A program made the translations under genes and the position numbers. Of a stretch of 64,000 bases of DNA, positions 16,001-23,498 are shown one piece after another. Location of the stretch: assembly GCA_017547885.1 (NCBI GenBank), contig JAFYOP010000004.1, forward strand, positions 1 to 64,000, in the 5' to 3' direction. The DNA is from Clostridia bacterium (GTDB taxonomy: Bacteria; Bacillota; Clostridia; Christensenellales; CAG-138). The notes beneath the pieces are model-generated. The model saw only the letters and a list, made by a program, of their open reading frames with translations, did not search any database and was not told the origin of the DNA. The first letter of the stretch is position 1; each line of letters opens with the position of its first letter.

Positions 16001-18499
16001 ATGCAGAGAACACCCGGCGGCGGTGGCCGCAAAAAGAGAGTAACCGGCGGAGGCGGCAACGTCTTTAAGCGGGGAGAGGGTATAAACAGCGGCAGCAGGC
16101 CAAGCACAGGCAGCTCCGGCGGCAGCCGTGACAGCGGTACCAGAGCGGGTGGATCATCACTCGGTATTATAGCTTTAGTGCTCAGCCTTCTTCTGGGAAA
16201 AAGCAATAACGGCGGCAGCGGCAATAACAACCGTGGCGGCTGCCTCAAGCGCATAATTATCCTTGTCATAATAATCGCCATAGCTTCCGCTGTAATGAAG
16301 TGCATGGCAGGCGGCATGTCCGGCATGTCCGGCATGCTGGAGGATTATACCTCCCAGCAGAGCAGCTATGAGGATATTTCCGACCTTACCGTGGTGGAGA
16401 CCCAGCCTGAGCCTACTCCTCAGCCTGCGATTGCCCCCACCCAGGAGGCCCCTGCGGATACCACTGTGTCCAATCAGGCCCGTGATAAGCGCACCAAAGT
16501 ATTGGGCGGCGGCAAGGACGTATATACCATTATGATATATATGTGCGGTACCGACCTTGAGAGCAATTACGGCATGGCCACAGCAGACCTTAACGAGATG
16601 CTCCATGCGGATATCGCCGATAACGTAAACATAATCATTGAGACCGGCGGCACCAAAAAGTGGCAGAATACCGTAATCAGCAACAAGACCAACCAGATAT
16701 ACCAGATAAAGAACGACGGTATAGTGCGCCTGCAGTCTGATCTTGGCAAAAAGGCCATGACCAAGGCCTCTACCCTTACCGAGTTTATCGACTATTGCGA
16801 AACCAACTTCCCCGCCAACCGCTATGCCCTCATAATGTGGGACCATGGCGGAGGCTCTGCTTCCGGCTACGGATATGACGAGCAGTTCCCCAATACGGGC
16901 ATGACTCTGGACGTATTCAACGAGGCCCTTAAGGACGCAGGCTGTGTATTCGACTTTATAGGTTTTGACGCCTGCCTGATGGCCACCCTTGAGACCGCCC
17001 TTGTGGCAGAGCAGTATGCGGACTACTTTATTGCATCCGAGGAAACAGAGCCCGGCTGCGGCTGGTACTATACCAACTGGCTCACCAAGCTCTCCAAGAA
17101 CACCTCCATGGATACCGTAGCCATCGGCAAAACCATAATTGACGACTTTACCGTGGCATGCCGCCAGCAGTCCGCTTCCAACCAGACCACCCTGTCCATA
17201 GTGGACCTTGCGGAGCTTGCGGGAACCATCCCTGAGGCATTCAATGATTTTGCGTCCTCTACCATGGAGCTTATCGAAAGCGATAACTATGCCGTGGTAT
17301 CCAACGCAAGGAGCAGGGCAAAGGAATTCTCCTCCGGCATAAACCAGATAGACCTTATCCACTTTGCGGAAAACATGGGCACTGCCGAGAGCAAGGCGCT
17401 GGCTTCCGCCCTCAGGGACTGCGTAAAGTACAATCGCGTATCCAACTCCCTGAAGAACGCCAACGGTATCTCCATTTTCTTCCCCTATAATCGTCTTTCC
17501 TCCATGAGCACCATGGTGAACATCTATGACGAGATAGGCATGGATGAAACCTATACCGCCTGCATCAGAAGCTTTGCCAGCATGGCCTCCGGCGGTCAGC
17601 TGGTATCCAGCTCCACAGGTTCCCCCCTTGATTCTCTCTTTGGCAGCATGACCGGCAGCGGCAACAGTGCGGATATGCTGGGCAGCCTCCTGTCCTCCGC
17701 CCTGTCCGGCTCATACGGCGGCAGCTCCTACAGCTCCGGCGCAGGCGCTTATTCCTCCGGCAACAGCTATGCAGATCTGCTCAGCATGCTGGCAGGCTCA
17801 AGCTCCGGCTACTCCTGGATGGATCAGGGCCGCATGATGAAGAGCCAGGAATACTATGAGGAAAACTCTCTCGATGCATCCCGCCTGACCGTAACCGAGA
17901 AGGACGGCACAAATGTGCTTAAGCTCAGCGATGAGGAGTGGGAGCTGGTTCAGGAGGTAGAGCTGAACGTATATGCCGATGATGGCGAGGGCTTCATTGA
18001 CCTTGGCCTTGACAATACCTACTACTTTGATGATGACCTTGATCTGGTAATGGATTATGACAATACATGGATAGCCATCAATGGTCAGGTAGTAAGCTAC
18101 ACCATGCAGAGCCACGATACCGATGGCGATACCTACGTTATCACAGGCTCTGTTCCCGCCCTGCTCAACGGCGAGCGCGTAGAGCTGATACTGGTATTCT
18201 CTGATCAGGATGAATACGGCACGGTGGCCGGCGCCCGCAAGGTATACGATGACGAGGAGACGGATACCGTAATGCGCGGCCTTATCGACATAAAGGACGG
18301 AGATGTTATCGACTTCCTGTGCGATTATTACAGCTACGAGGGCGAGTATCTTGATACCTACATGCTGGGTAATCGGATGACGGTGGACGGTGAGCTGTTT
18401 ATCAGCAACGTGGACATTGGCGACGTAAGCCCCCTCGTGACCTATCGCCTTACGGATATCTACGGAAACCACTTCTGGACCGAAGCTATCCAGTATTAA
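16001..18499 (+). CDS. Membrane-anchored clostripain-like (C11) cysteine peptidase
   Basis: 832 residues. The first 50 are Gly/Ser/Arg-rich and cytoplasmic in character, a hydrophobic segment follows at about 84-103, then a Pro-rich linker. The C11 peptidase core starts at VYTIMIYMCGTDLESNYG (about 172) and has the catalytic dyad in MWDHGGG (H282) and FDACLM (C325). A Gly/Ser/Tyr-rich low-complexity stretch is at about 545-605, and the last 200 residues form an acidic beta-rich domain without recognised homology. Such enzymes are Arg/Lys-specific endopeptidases, usually self-processed. A promoter-like ATGACA-17-TAAAAT lies about 95 bases upstream. Confidence 0.85.
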   Translation: MQRTPGGGGRKKRVTGGGGNVFKRGEGINSGSRPSTGSSGGSRDSGTRAGGSSLGIIALVLSLLLGKSNNGGSGNNNRGGCLKRIIILVIIIAIASAVMKCMAGGMSGMSGMLEDYTSQQSSYEDISDLTVVETQPEPTPQPAIAPTQEAPADTTVSNQARDKRTKVLGGGKDVYTIMIYMCGTDLESNYGMATADLNEMLHADIADNVNIIIETGGTKKWQNTVISNKTNQIYQIKNDGIVRLQSDLGKKAMTKASTLTEFIDYCETNFPANRYALIMWDHGGGSASGYGYDEQFPNTGMTLDVFNEALKDAGCVFDFIGFDACLMATLETALVAEQYADYFIASEETEPGCGWYYTNWLTKLSKNTSMDTVAIGKTIIDDFTVACRQQSASNQTTLSIVDLAELAGTIPEAFNDFASSTMELIESDNYAVVSNARSRAKEFSSGINQIDLIHFAENMGTAESKALASALRDCVKYNRVSNSLKNANGISIFFPYNRLSSMSTMVNIYDEIGMDETYTACIRSFASMASGGQLVSSSTGSPLDSLFGSMTGSGNSADMLGSLLSSALSGSYGGSSYSSGAGAYSSGNSYADLLSMLAGSSSGYSWMDQGRMMKSQEYYEENSLDASRLTVTEKDGTNVLKLSDEEWELVQEVELNVYADDGEGFIDLGLDNTYYFDDDLDLVMDYDNTWIAINGQVVSYTMQSHDTDGDTYVITGSVPALLNGERVELILVFSDQDEYGTVAGARKVYDDEETDTVMRGLIDIKDGDVIDFLCDYYSYEGEYLDTYMLGNRMTVDGELFISNVDIGDVSPLVTYRLTDIYGNHFWTEAIQY

Positions 18500-18533
18500 T
18501 TCAGAAGCATTAAACAGCAAAGGAGTCTAACAA

Positions 18534-18842
18534 ATGGATTATAAACTGAGCAGATTGCTCATGTGGGTGGGCATAGACGGAGGAATGGTCCTTCTTGCAG
18601 CCAGCATGTGCTTTAAGAATGAAAAGCTGGTGGCCGGCCTTATGATAGCCGCCGTTGCGGTATTTGCCCTTGGCATACTGCAGGCATTCCTGTTCTATAA
18701 GTGCCCCGAGTGCGGCTGCCGCCTTTTGAAGTGCAAGGGCGGGATCCCCGAAAACTGCCCGGAGTGCGGCGTATATCTCAAGCTTGAGGATAAGTACGAG
18801 CAGGAGCAGAAGGGCAATCAGGAAAACAGCGACCAGCAGTAA
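18534..18842 (+). CDS. Small membrane protein with a C-terminal zinc ribbon
   Basis: 102 residues. Two hydrophobic segments (about 14-26 and 31-53) are followed by CPECGCRLLKCKGGIPENCPECG, two CPxCG knuckles typical of a zinc ribbon, and a charged Glu/Gln-rich tail. GGAG is nine bases before the ATG. It follows the clostripain gene after 34 bp and ends in a strong terminator, so the two are probably co-transcribed. I cannot assign a function. Confidence 0.7.
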   Translation: MDYKLSRLLMWVGIDGGMVLLAASMCFKNEKLVAGLMIAAVAVFALGILQAFLFYKCPECGCRLLKCKGGIPENCPECGVYLKLEDKYEQEQKGNQENSDQQ

Positions 18843-18851
18843 CCTAAAAAT

Positions 18852-18884
18852 AAAAATTGCCGCTTGTAAAAGCGGCAATTTTTT
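18852..18884. terminator. Bidirectional terminator between convergent genes
   Basis: Eleven-base-pair stem AAATTGCCGCT/AGCGGCAATTT with T-tracts on both strands, serving the clostripain pair and cysK. Confidence 0.88.
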
Positions 18885-18891
18885 GTTTGCT

Positions 18892-19872
18892 TTATTTGGT
18901 ATGCCTTGAGGTTATCACGTCGTAGCCAAGCAGTTCCACCCGGGAGGAAACGCACCATGCAGGCAGCACCGGGGGAGTGGACAGTATTGTGGTAAGGTAT
19001 TTCTTGTTGTCGTCGGGGAATACCGTGGCGGTGACTCCCTCTGCAAGAGCCTGATGGGTGATCGCGCCAAGGAAATTTGCTCCGGAGGAAATGCCTACGC
19101 CAAGGCCCAGATGGCGGGCCAGCATTGCCGCCATGGCGGTTGCGTCCATGTCGTTTACCGTGATGACCCCATCCAGCAATGAGGTATCCACCACGTCCGG
19201 GATAAAGTCATCGCCTATGCCTTCTATGCAGTGGGAGCCCTTTTTGACGCCCCCGGACAGCAGCGGAACAGCGTCCGGCTCTATGGCGGAGATGTGGACT
19301 GAGCGGTTTTCCTTGAGCCTTCGTGCCACGCCCATTATTGTGCCGCCGGAGCCAACCCCTGCGGTAAAGGCCGTAATGGAGGGCAGATCGCGCAGAAGCT
19401 CTGCACCGGTGCCCAGATAGTGGGCCATGGGGTTGTCCTGATTGCTGAACTGGGAGGGACGGAATGCGCCCATATCCTTCGCGGCCTGCTCCGCCTGCGC
19501 CAGCGCCCCTTCAAAGCCTCCTTCCCGGGCGGAGACCGGATGCAGGTGGGCTCCGTACATGGCCAGCAGCCCCTTGCGCTCCTCGCTCATCCAGTCCGGC
19601 ATGAATATGTGCACAGGATGCCTTGTAAGGGCACCAAGGGCGGCAAAGGCTATGCCTGTGTTGCCGCTGGTGACCTCCACAATGGGCTGATAGGGACGAA
19701 GCTGCCCCCTTTCCTCTGCGGAGGACAGTATATGGGCAGCCATGCGGTCTTTAATGCTGCCGCTTAGGTTATAGCTTTCCAGCTTTGCGTATACCGTGTT
19801 CCTTATGCCGTCCAGGCGGTAGTGTATGGCTATCATGGGGGTATTGCCTATAAGTCCTTCAAATGTACGCAT
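18892..19872 (-). CDS. cysK: Cysteine synthase (O-acetylserine sulfhydrylase) family protein
   Basis: 326 residues of the PLP fold type II family. GNTPM (9-13), the Schiff-base lysine in LSGSIKDRMA, the substrate loop TSGNTGIA and the phosphate-binding GVGSGGTIMGVAR are all present. CysK makes cysteine from O-acetylserine and sulfide. The usual NPGGSVKDR is NLSGSIKDR here, so related activities (cystathionine beta-synthase-like or diaminopropionate synthesis) cannot be excluded by sequence alone. The three-Cys leader ORF and terminator just upstream argue strongly for a role in cysteine synthesis. GGAG lies 11 bases before the ATG. Confidence 0.85.
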   Translation of the reverse strand: MRTFEGLIGNTPMIAIHYRLDGIRNTVYAKLESYNLSGSIKDRMAAHILSSAEERGQLRPYQPIVEVTSGNTGIAFAALGALTRHPVHIFMPDWMSEERKGLLAMYGAHLHPVSAREGGFEGALAQAEQAAKDMGAFRPSQFSNQDNPMAHYLGTGAELLRDLPSITAFTAGVGSGGTIMGVARRLKENRSVHISAIEPDAVPLLSGGVKKGSHCIEGIGDDFIPDVVDTSLLDGVITVNDMDATAMAAMLARHLGLGVGISSGANFLGAITHQALAEGVTATVFPDDNKKYLTTILSTPPVLPAWCVSSRVELLGYDVITSRHTK

Positions 19873-19934
19873 GGTGTAAAAACTCCTTTATATTTCAAAT
19901 TATTCTGTATGCTTGATATTTGTCCGCGATAAAC

Positions 19935-19965
19935 AAAAAAGCCGTGTGCCTATGAAGAACACAGC
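19935..19965 (-). terminator. Intrinsic terminator in the cysK leader
   Basis: Minus strand GCTGTGT (19965-19959), 11-base loop, ACACGGC (19947-19941) with one G-U pair, then six Ts (19940-19935). Its 5' arm is the segment that can instead pair with 20036-20029. Confidence 0.8.
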
Positions 19966-20053
19966 CTTATACCGATGGAATAAAGTAAGCCGTTATGCGT
20001 GACACAGGCACAGCGCTGATAAGAGCCGCCTGTGTTCGCATTTTTATGCGGAC

Positions 20054-20107
20054 CTACAAGCGCCCCCGTGTCATACAACAACAGGTTTCAAACGCAAAAT
20101 TAAACAT
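20054..20107 (-). CDS. Cysteine-rich leader peptide of cysK (CysCysCys)
   Basis: A 17-codon ORF encoding MFNFAFETCCCMTRGRL, with Cys codons TGT-TGT-TGT at positions 9-11. The ATG at 20107 is seven bases after the -10 box, so transcription would begin at or within a base of the A of ATG: a leaderless ORF, and no Shine-Dalgarno is present. Its last codons form region 1 of the attenuator. In the model, stalling at the Cys codons leaves region 1 free to hold region 3, letting region 2 block the terminator; full translation covers region 1 and allows termination. Leaderless poly-Cys ORFs upstream of sulfur genes are known from mycobacteria, not, to my knowledge, from Clostridia. Confidence 0.75.
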   Translation of the reverse strand: MFNFAFETCCCMTRGRL

Positions 20108-20113
20108 GTACAA

Positions 20114-20142
20114 AATATAGCATGGGATAATATCCCTGTCAA
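20114..20142 (-). promoter_or_regulatory. Strong promoter of the cysK leader
   Basis: On the minus strand consensus TTGACA (20142-20137), 17 bp, TATATT (20119-20114). It abuts the stop codon of the upstream gene. Confidence 0.85.
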
Positions 20143-20760
20143 CTACCAAACCATCAGGTCACCGGTTTTGCTGCGGTCTATGCGATAAAGCTGATCCGGC
20201 TCAATAAGGCCTTCCTTCATTGCGCGGGCGATCTCATCATATTCACCGGGCAGCAGCTCAAAATCAGAGGTAACAAAGAAGTTGCGGTCCTGTACCTTGA
20301 TCACCTTGTAGTCAAAGTCAAAGCCCACAAACTGCTGCTTGATAAGACGCATGGACTTAAGAAAAGCCTCGGGAATTTCGTCATCCTTTACGGCCACAGG
20401 CTCACCCTCCGCATAGTAGCAGAAGGGGTCTGCCTTAACAAGGCCCTCCATAAGCCGGGCGGGAGGAGCATAGGAGAAGCGGCGCAGTATGGTTTTAAGG
20501 TGATGGAGCAATTCGTCGTCAAAGCTGTATTCAATATCGGGCAGGCTGTACCACTTGCCCTCAAGCTCGGGAAGGAATACCCGGCCTTTGCCTGCGTAAA
20601 GGGGGGAGGGAAGGGCATCGCCCCTTCCGTTTGCCAGCAGGAATACATGGGCCATTGCCATGGTGCCGTCCATCAGCAGCTGTGCTTCGGCGGTTTTCAG
20701 GTTGGTGAATTCCTTATTGTTTTTATACAGCCATGCTGCTGTTTCCAGTGTTTTATCCAT
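20143..20760 (-). CDS. Conserved protein of unknown function next to an ATP-grasp enzyme
   Basis: 205 residues from the ATG at 20760, chosen because GGAG lies ten bases upstream and the start is two bases after the stop of the ATP-grasp gene. The open frame extends further upstream inside that gene, but that part looks like a shadow. The protein is soluble, mixed alpha/beta and rich in aromatic and acidic residues (EGKWYSLPDIEYSFDDELLHHL, FYVTSDFELLPGEYDEIARAMKEG-like blocks). I do not recognise a family. Tight coupling suggests it provides or modifies the substrate of the ATP-grasp ligase. Confidence 0.65.
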   Translation of the reverse strand: MDKTLETAAWLYKNNKEFTNLKTAEAQLLMDGTMAMAHVFLLANGRGDALPSPLYAGKGRVFLPELEGKWYSLPDIEYSFDDELLHHLKTILRRFSYAPPARLMEGLVKADPFCYYAEGEPVAVKDDEIPEAFLKSMRLIKQQFVGFDFDYKVIKVQDRNFFVTSDFELLPGEYDEIARAMKEGLIEPDQLYRIDRSKTGDLMVW

Positions 20761-20762
20761 GG

Positions 20763-21638
20763 TTATTTCTCCATTCTGCTCATTATGTGGTCTATTATTG
20801 CCCCGGCAACGTCTACACCGGTACAGCTTTCCATGCCGTGGAAGTGGGCGTTTGAGTTTACCTCGCATATGAGGGGGCCGTTTTTACTTTGCAGTATGTC
20901 TATGCCGGCAAAGTCCAGCCCTAAAAGGTTTGCGGCGGAGATGGCAAGGTCAGCTTCCGCATCCATGGGGGTGTATGCCTGAGACTTGCCGCCGTTTGAT
21001 ATATTTGCCCTAAAGTCAGCGGCGTTGCTGCGGAGCATGCCGGCAATTACCTTATTGCCTACCACGTACAGCCGTATATCACGGCCAAAGCTTTCTTTTA
21101 TTGCCCTCTGCATAAGCATGGGCACGGCTTCGTGGGAGGAGATTATCTCTGCGGCTTCTTCTATGGTATTGGCAAGGTAAACCTGCTTGCCAAAAGAACC
21201 TCTGCATTCCTTTATCACCATGGGCAGGCCAAGATAATCGGCAGCTCTGCGGAGAAACTCCATATCCCCATAGCCTACGTATTTGTATGTGGTGGGGATT
21301 ATTACGGTGGGAGGCATGGGAAGCCTGCCTGCAAGGGCAATGTGGGTGAGGGACTTGTCATCACATGTTTCTATGGCGGCGGGAGGGTTGAATACCTTTA
21401 TGCCAAGCTTTTCCAGCTGATAGCCAAGGCGAACGTCCTTATCCCACAGTATGGCAAAATCAACCCCGTCAGCATCCCACAACGGCATGCCGGACCCGGC
21501 GTCAAAGAGCAGTTTATCATGGGACATGGGGGTAAGGCTCATGCCCCGCTTTTGTGCGGCGGCAAGCAGAGAAGCCCACAGCTTGATAAAGCTCTGTTCT
21601 CCCACGAACCCATTTGTGATAAGCAGTCCTTTTTTCAT
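20763..21638 (-). CDS. RimK-like ATP-grasp ligase
   Basis: 291 residues from the ATG at 21638 (AAGGTG six bases upstream; a GTG nine bases earlier overlaps that site). The ATP-grasp fold is shown by the KECRGSFGKQVYLA loop, the LMQRAIKESFGRDIRLYVVGNKVIAGMLR central block and the Mg-binding LDFAGIDILQSKNGPLICEVNSNAHFHG. RimK-type enzymes join amino acids to a carboxylate, for example glutamates to proteins or cofactors such as F420 or tetrahydromethanopterin. The acceptor here is unknown; the coupled downstream gene of unknown function is a candidate partner. Confidence 0.85.
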   Translation of the reverse strand: MKKGLLITNGFVGEQSFIKLWASLLAAAQKRGMSLTPMSHDKLLFDAGSGMPLWDADGVDFAILWDKDVRLGYQLEKLGIKVFNPPAAIETCDDKSLTHIALAGRLPMPPTVIIPTTYKYVGYGDMEFLRRAADYLGLPMVIKECRGSFGKQVYLANTIEEAAEIISSHEAVPMLMQRAIKESFGRDIRLYVVGNKVIAGMLRSNAADFRANISNGGKSQAYTPMDAEADLAISAANLLGLDFAGIDILQSKNGPLICEVNSNAHFHGMESCTGVDVAGAIIDHIMSRMEK

Positions 21639-21750
21639 TTGGTTCACCTTGTTTTTAAACTATTGCAAGGATAACACAGCCATGGCCTATTTACAACAAA
21701 CACAAACAAAAAGCCGCACTGTTTGGTGCGGCTGTGGTTTTGCGTGGGGA

Positions 21751-22266
21751 TTATTCCTCGTCTTCGGCGGCTTCGCCAATGTCAAGGAACTTGATCTCAT
21801 TGCCGCAGGCGCGTACAAAGCGGATGAGGTCGTAGCGGTGCATGGCAACGGTGGCATCGCTGGAGAGGGGGTGGCAGCAAACCATCTCATCACGGAGGAT
21901 GTCCTTATCCACTACCAGCAGAGTCTTGTGCTCCTTGTCATTCATGAGGGCAAGGGGGGTAACGGCGCCGGAAACTACGCCGAGATTTGCTTCCAACATT
22001 TCGTCGGTGCAGAAGCTAAGGCGGGAAACGCCAAGCTTTTTGCTGACTTCGGAGGTTTTGAATTTCTTGTCTGCGCGGATGATGATGATGTAGAAATCAG
22101 TCTCGCTGCGGTCGCAGGCATAGATGTTCTTGAAGTGCTTTGCGCCAACGTCGGCGCCGATGCCTTCGCAGTCCTCCATGGTCTTTGCAAGCGCATGCTC
22201 ATAGTAATAATATTTAATGCCCAGCTCGTCAAGCTTCTGAATGGCGGGAATTGCAGCTTCTCTCAT
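21751..22266 (-). CDS. YbaK/ProX-type aminoacyl-tRNA deacylase domain protein
   Basis: 171 residues from the ATG at 22266; the alternative TTG at 22287 overlaps the AAGGAG ribosome-binding site. The protein has the YbaK/prolyl-tRNA editing fold: a KYYYYEHA start, the KNIYACDRSETDFYIIIIRADKKF block with the conserved lysine region, LGVSRLSFCTDEMLEANLGVVSGAVTPLAL with the Gly-Xaa-Val-(Ser/Thr)-Pro-like loop, and a C-terminal HRYDLIRF. Members free wrongly charged Ala-tRNAPro or Cys-tRNAPro. The central segment and length resemble the ProX/PrdX subgroup. It stands alone between two non-coding gaps. Confidence 0.85.
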   Translation of the reverse strand: MREAAIPAIQKLDELGIKYYYYEHALAKTMEDCEGIGADVGAKHFKNIYACDRSETDFYIIIIRADKKFKTSEVSKKLGVSRLSFCTDEMLEANLGVVSGAVTPLALMNDKEHKTLLVVDKDILRDEMVCCHPLSSDATVAMHRYDLIRFVRACGNEIKFLDIGEAAEDEE

Positions 22267-22392
22267 GATTAAGGTGACTCCTTTCAATGATTGACACAGT
22301 TTTGACTATTTTAACACATGGGAAAACGGTTTGCAATGTTATTGATTGTATCGATGACAAATAATGGGAAAAATCCATCTGACAACCGAACT

Positions 22393-23259
22393 TTATTCCT
22401 TATCCCTGAGTATGCGGTTAAGCACCTCGGGGGCGATGATGCCTTCATCGTGGAAACGCCTGTAGCAGGCGTAGCGCACGGCACGAATGGTGGCCCATTG
22501 TTTTACTGCGGAGCAGTGTATGATTATTCTCAGTGTCATGGAATTGCCCGCCATTGCGGCTATGCCAAGGCGTTCAGGGGGCTTTTTGGCAGGATCGTCG
22601 GAGGATTGGTATATTCGCTCCGCCTCTTCCATCATTATGTCCAGCGCCCTGTCTGCGTCTGCGCTGCGGGATACTTCCATATCGAAAAAGGCGATATAGT
22701 CGGTACGGGAAAAGTTGGTAACTTCCTTTATCTGGCCGTTTGGGATAATGTGCCGCTCACCGTTAAAGCCCCGTATGGTAATGGTGCGGAGGGATACTTC
22801 GTGAACAAAGCCTTCGACCCCGGCAAGTATAACGTAATCGCCAACCGCTATCTGGTCTTCGAATATTATGAACAGGCCTGCCGCCACGTCGCTTATTATG
22901 CTCTGGGCACCAAGGCCTATTGCCAGCGTTCCGATACCGGCTGCAGCCAGCATGCTTGCCATGGCGCTGCCCAGGCCAAGCTCACCTATGGCAAGGGCAA
23001 TGGCCACAAAGTAGAACACGTATTTTGCAAGGCCGTTTATCAGGGTGAGGGCGGTCTCTGTGCGGCGGAAGGCGTGGTCGTCATCTCCAAGGCGCTTTTT
23101 ATATCGTGCGGAAATACTTCTCAGCAGCCTGCCTGTGAGGGCTACGCATATCCTTGCGATAATGAATATAAGCAGTATGTCGATAACTGTAACCGCCCAT
23201 CCAAGGCCCAGCTCGCCCAGCTTTTCATCAATGGGCTTTATAAACAGACAAACGTTCAT
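22393..23259 (-). CDS. Small-conductance mechanosensitive channel, MscS family
   Basis: 288 residues with three N-terminal membrane segments (about 18-40, 65-90 and 94-120). The third is Gly/Ala-rich (GLGSAMASMLAAAGIGTLAIGLGAQSI), the pore-lining helix of MscS. It continues into the beta domain with FEDQIAVGDYVILAGVEGFVHEVSLRTITIRGFNGERHIIPNGQI, a signature of the family. Such channels open under membrane tension to release solutes during hypo-osmotic shock. GGAG lies 11 bases before the ATG. It is downstream of dnaB, separated by a structured repeat. Confidence 0.93.
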   Translation of the reverse strand: MNVCLFIKPIDEKLGELGLGWAVTVIDILLIFIIARICVALTGRLLRSISARYKKRLGDDDHAFRRTETALTLINGLAKYVFYFVAIALAIGELGLGSAMASMLAAAGIGTLAIGLGAQSIISDVAAGLFIIFEDQIAVGDYVILAGVEGFVHEVSLRTITIRGFNGERHIIPNGQIKEVTNFSRTDYIAFFDMEVSRSADADRALDIMMEEAERIYQSSDDPAKKPPERLGIAAMAGNSMTLRIIIHCSAVKQWATIRAVRYACYRRFHDEGIIAPEVLNRILRDKE

Positions 23260-23315
23260 TTATCTATCTCCATGCAAGAAAACATCAAACATACTTAGAC
23301 TATTGTAAAATGTAT

Positions 23316-23495
23316 TTCTGGGGATCATCCAGGGGGCGCAACCCCTTGATTTTCAATCCGGCTCTGACGACATGTGCGTCAGAAGGGATAAAAACCGCGA
23401 GGTTTTTGCACTTTTCAGGTTTTGCTGCGCGGAAATACTTGGTGTTTTAGGCAAAACCCGTAATCTCACAAAAGACCCAATAGGACTTTTGTGAC
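23316..23495 (-). repeat. Structured dispersed repeat, copy A
   Basis: Between dnaB and mscS. Read on the minus strand it has five hairpins in order: CACAAAAG-CC/GG-CTTTTGTG around TATTG; GGTTTTGC/GCAAAACC; AAAACC/GGTTTT; CTGACG/CGTCAG; and ATCAAGGGG/CCCCTGGAT. The same five-hairpin order occurs at 60648-60835, and the first four at 45531-45690, with different but still complementary stem sequences. The first hairpin, next to the dnaB stop, could act as a terminator. Confidence 0.8.
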
Positions 23496-23498
23496 CTG

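Larger units (their letters stand above)
19935..20107 (-). ncRNA. cysK leader RNA: candidate cysteine attenuator
   Basis: A promoter (20114-20142) drives a leader of about 170 nt ending in an intrinsic terminator 62 bases before cysK. Reading 5' to 3' on the minus strand: region 1 (20073-20059) can pair with region 3 (20017-20000) over 15 bp with a three-base bulge; region 2 (20036-20027) can pair either with region 3 (ACACAGGC/GCCTGTGT) or with region 4 (GAACACAG/CTGTGTTC at 19964-19957); region 4 also forms the terminator stem with 19947-19941. Region 1 is the last part of a leader ORF with three Cys codons. This is the geometry of a transcription attenuator. Confidence 0.75.

Noticed and set aside
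19917..19936. A fourth threonine-type operator near cysK
   Set aside because: Only one half site (TGTCCGCG) is present; the GGACA half is missing at the nine-base spacing.
19935..20107. 6S RNA, SRP RNA or a known metabolite riboswitch upstream of cysK
   Set aside because: No long end-to-end helix with a central bubble, no SRP GGTCAGG-type core, and no S-box, T-box, cobalamin or TPP conserved cores. The Cys-rich ORF plus exclusive pairings explain the sequence better.
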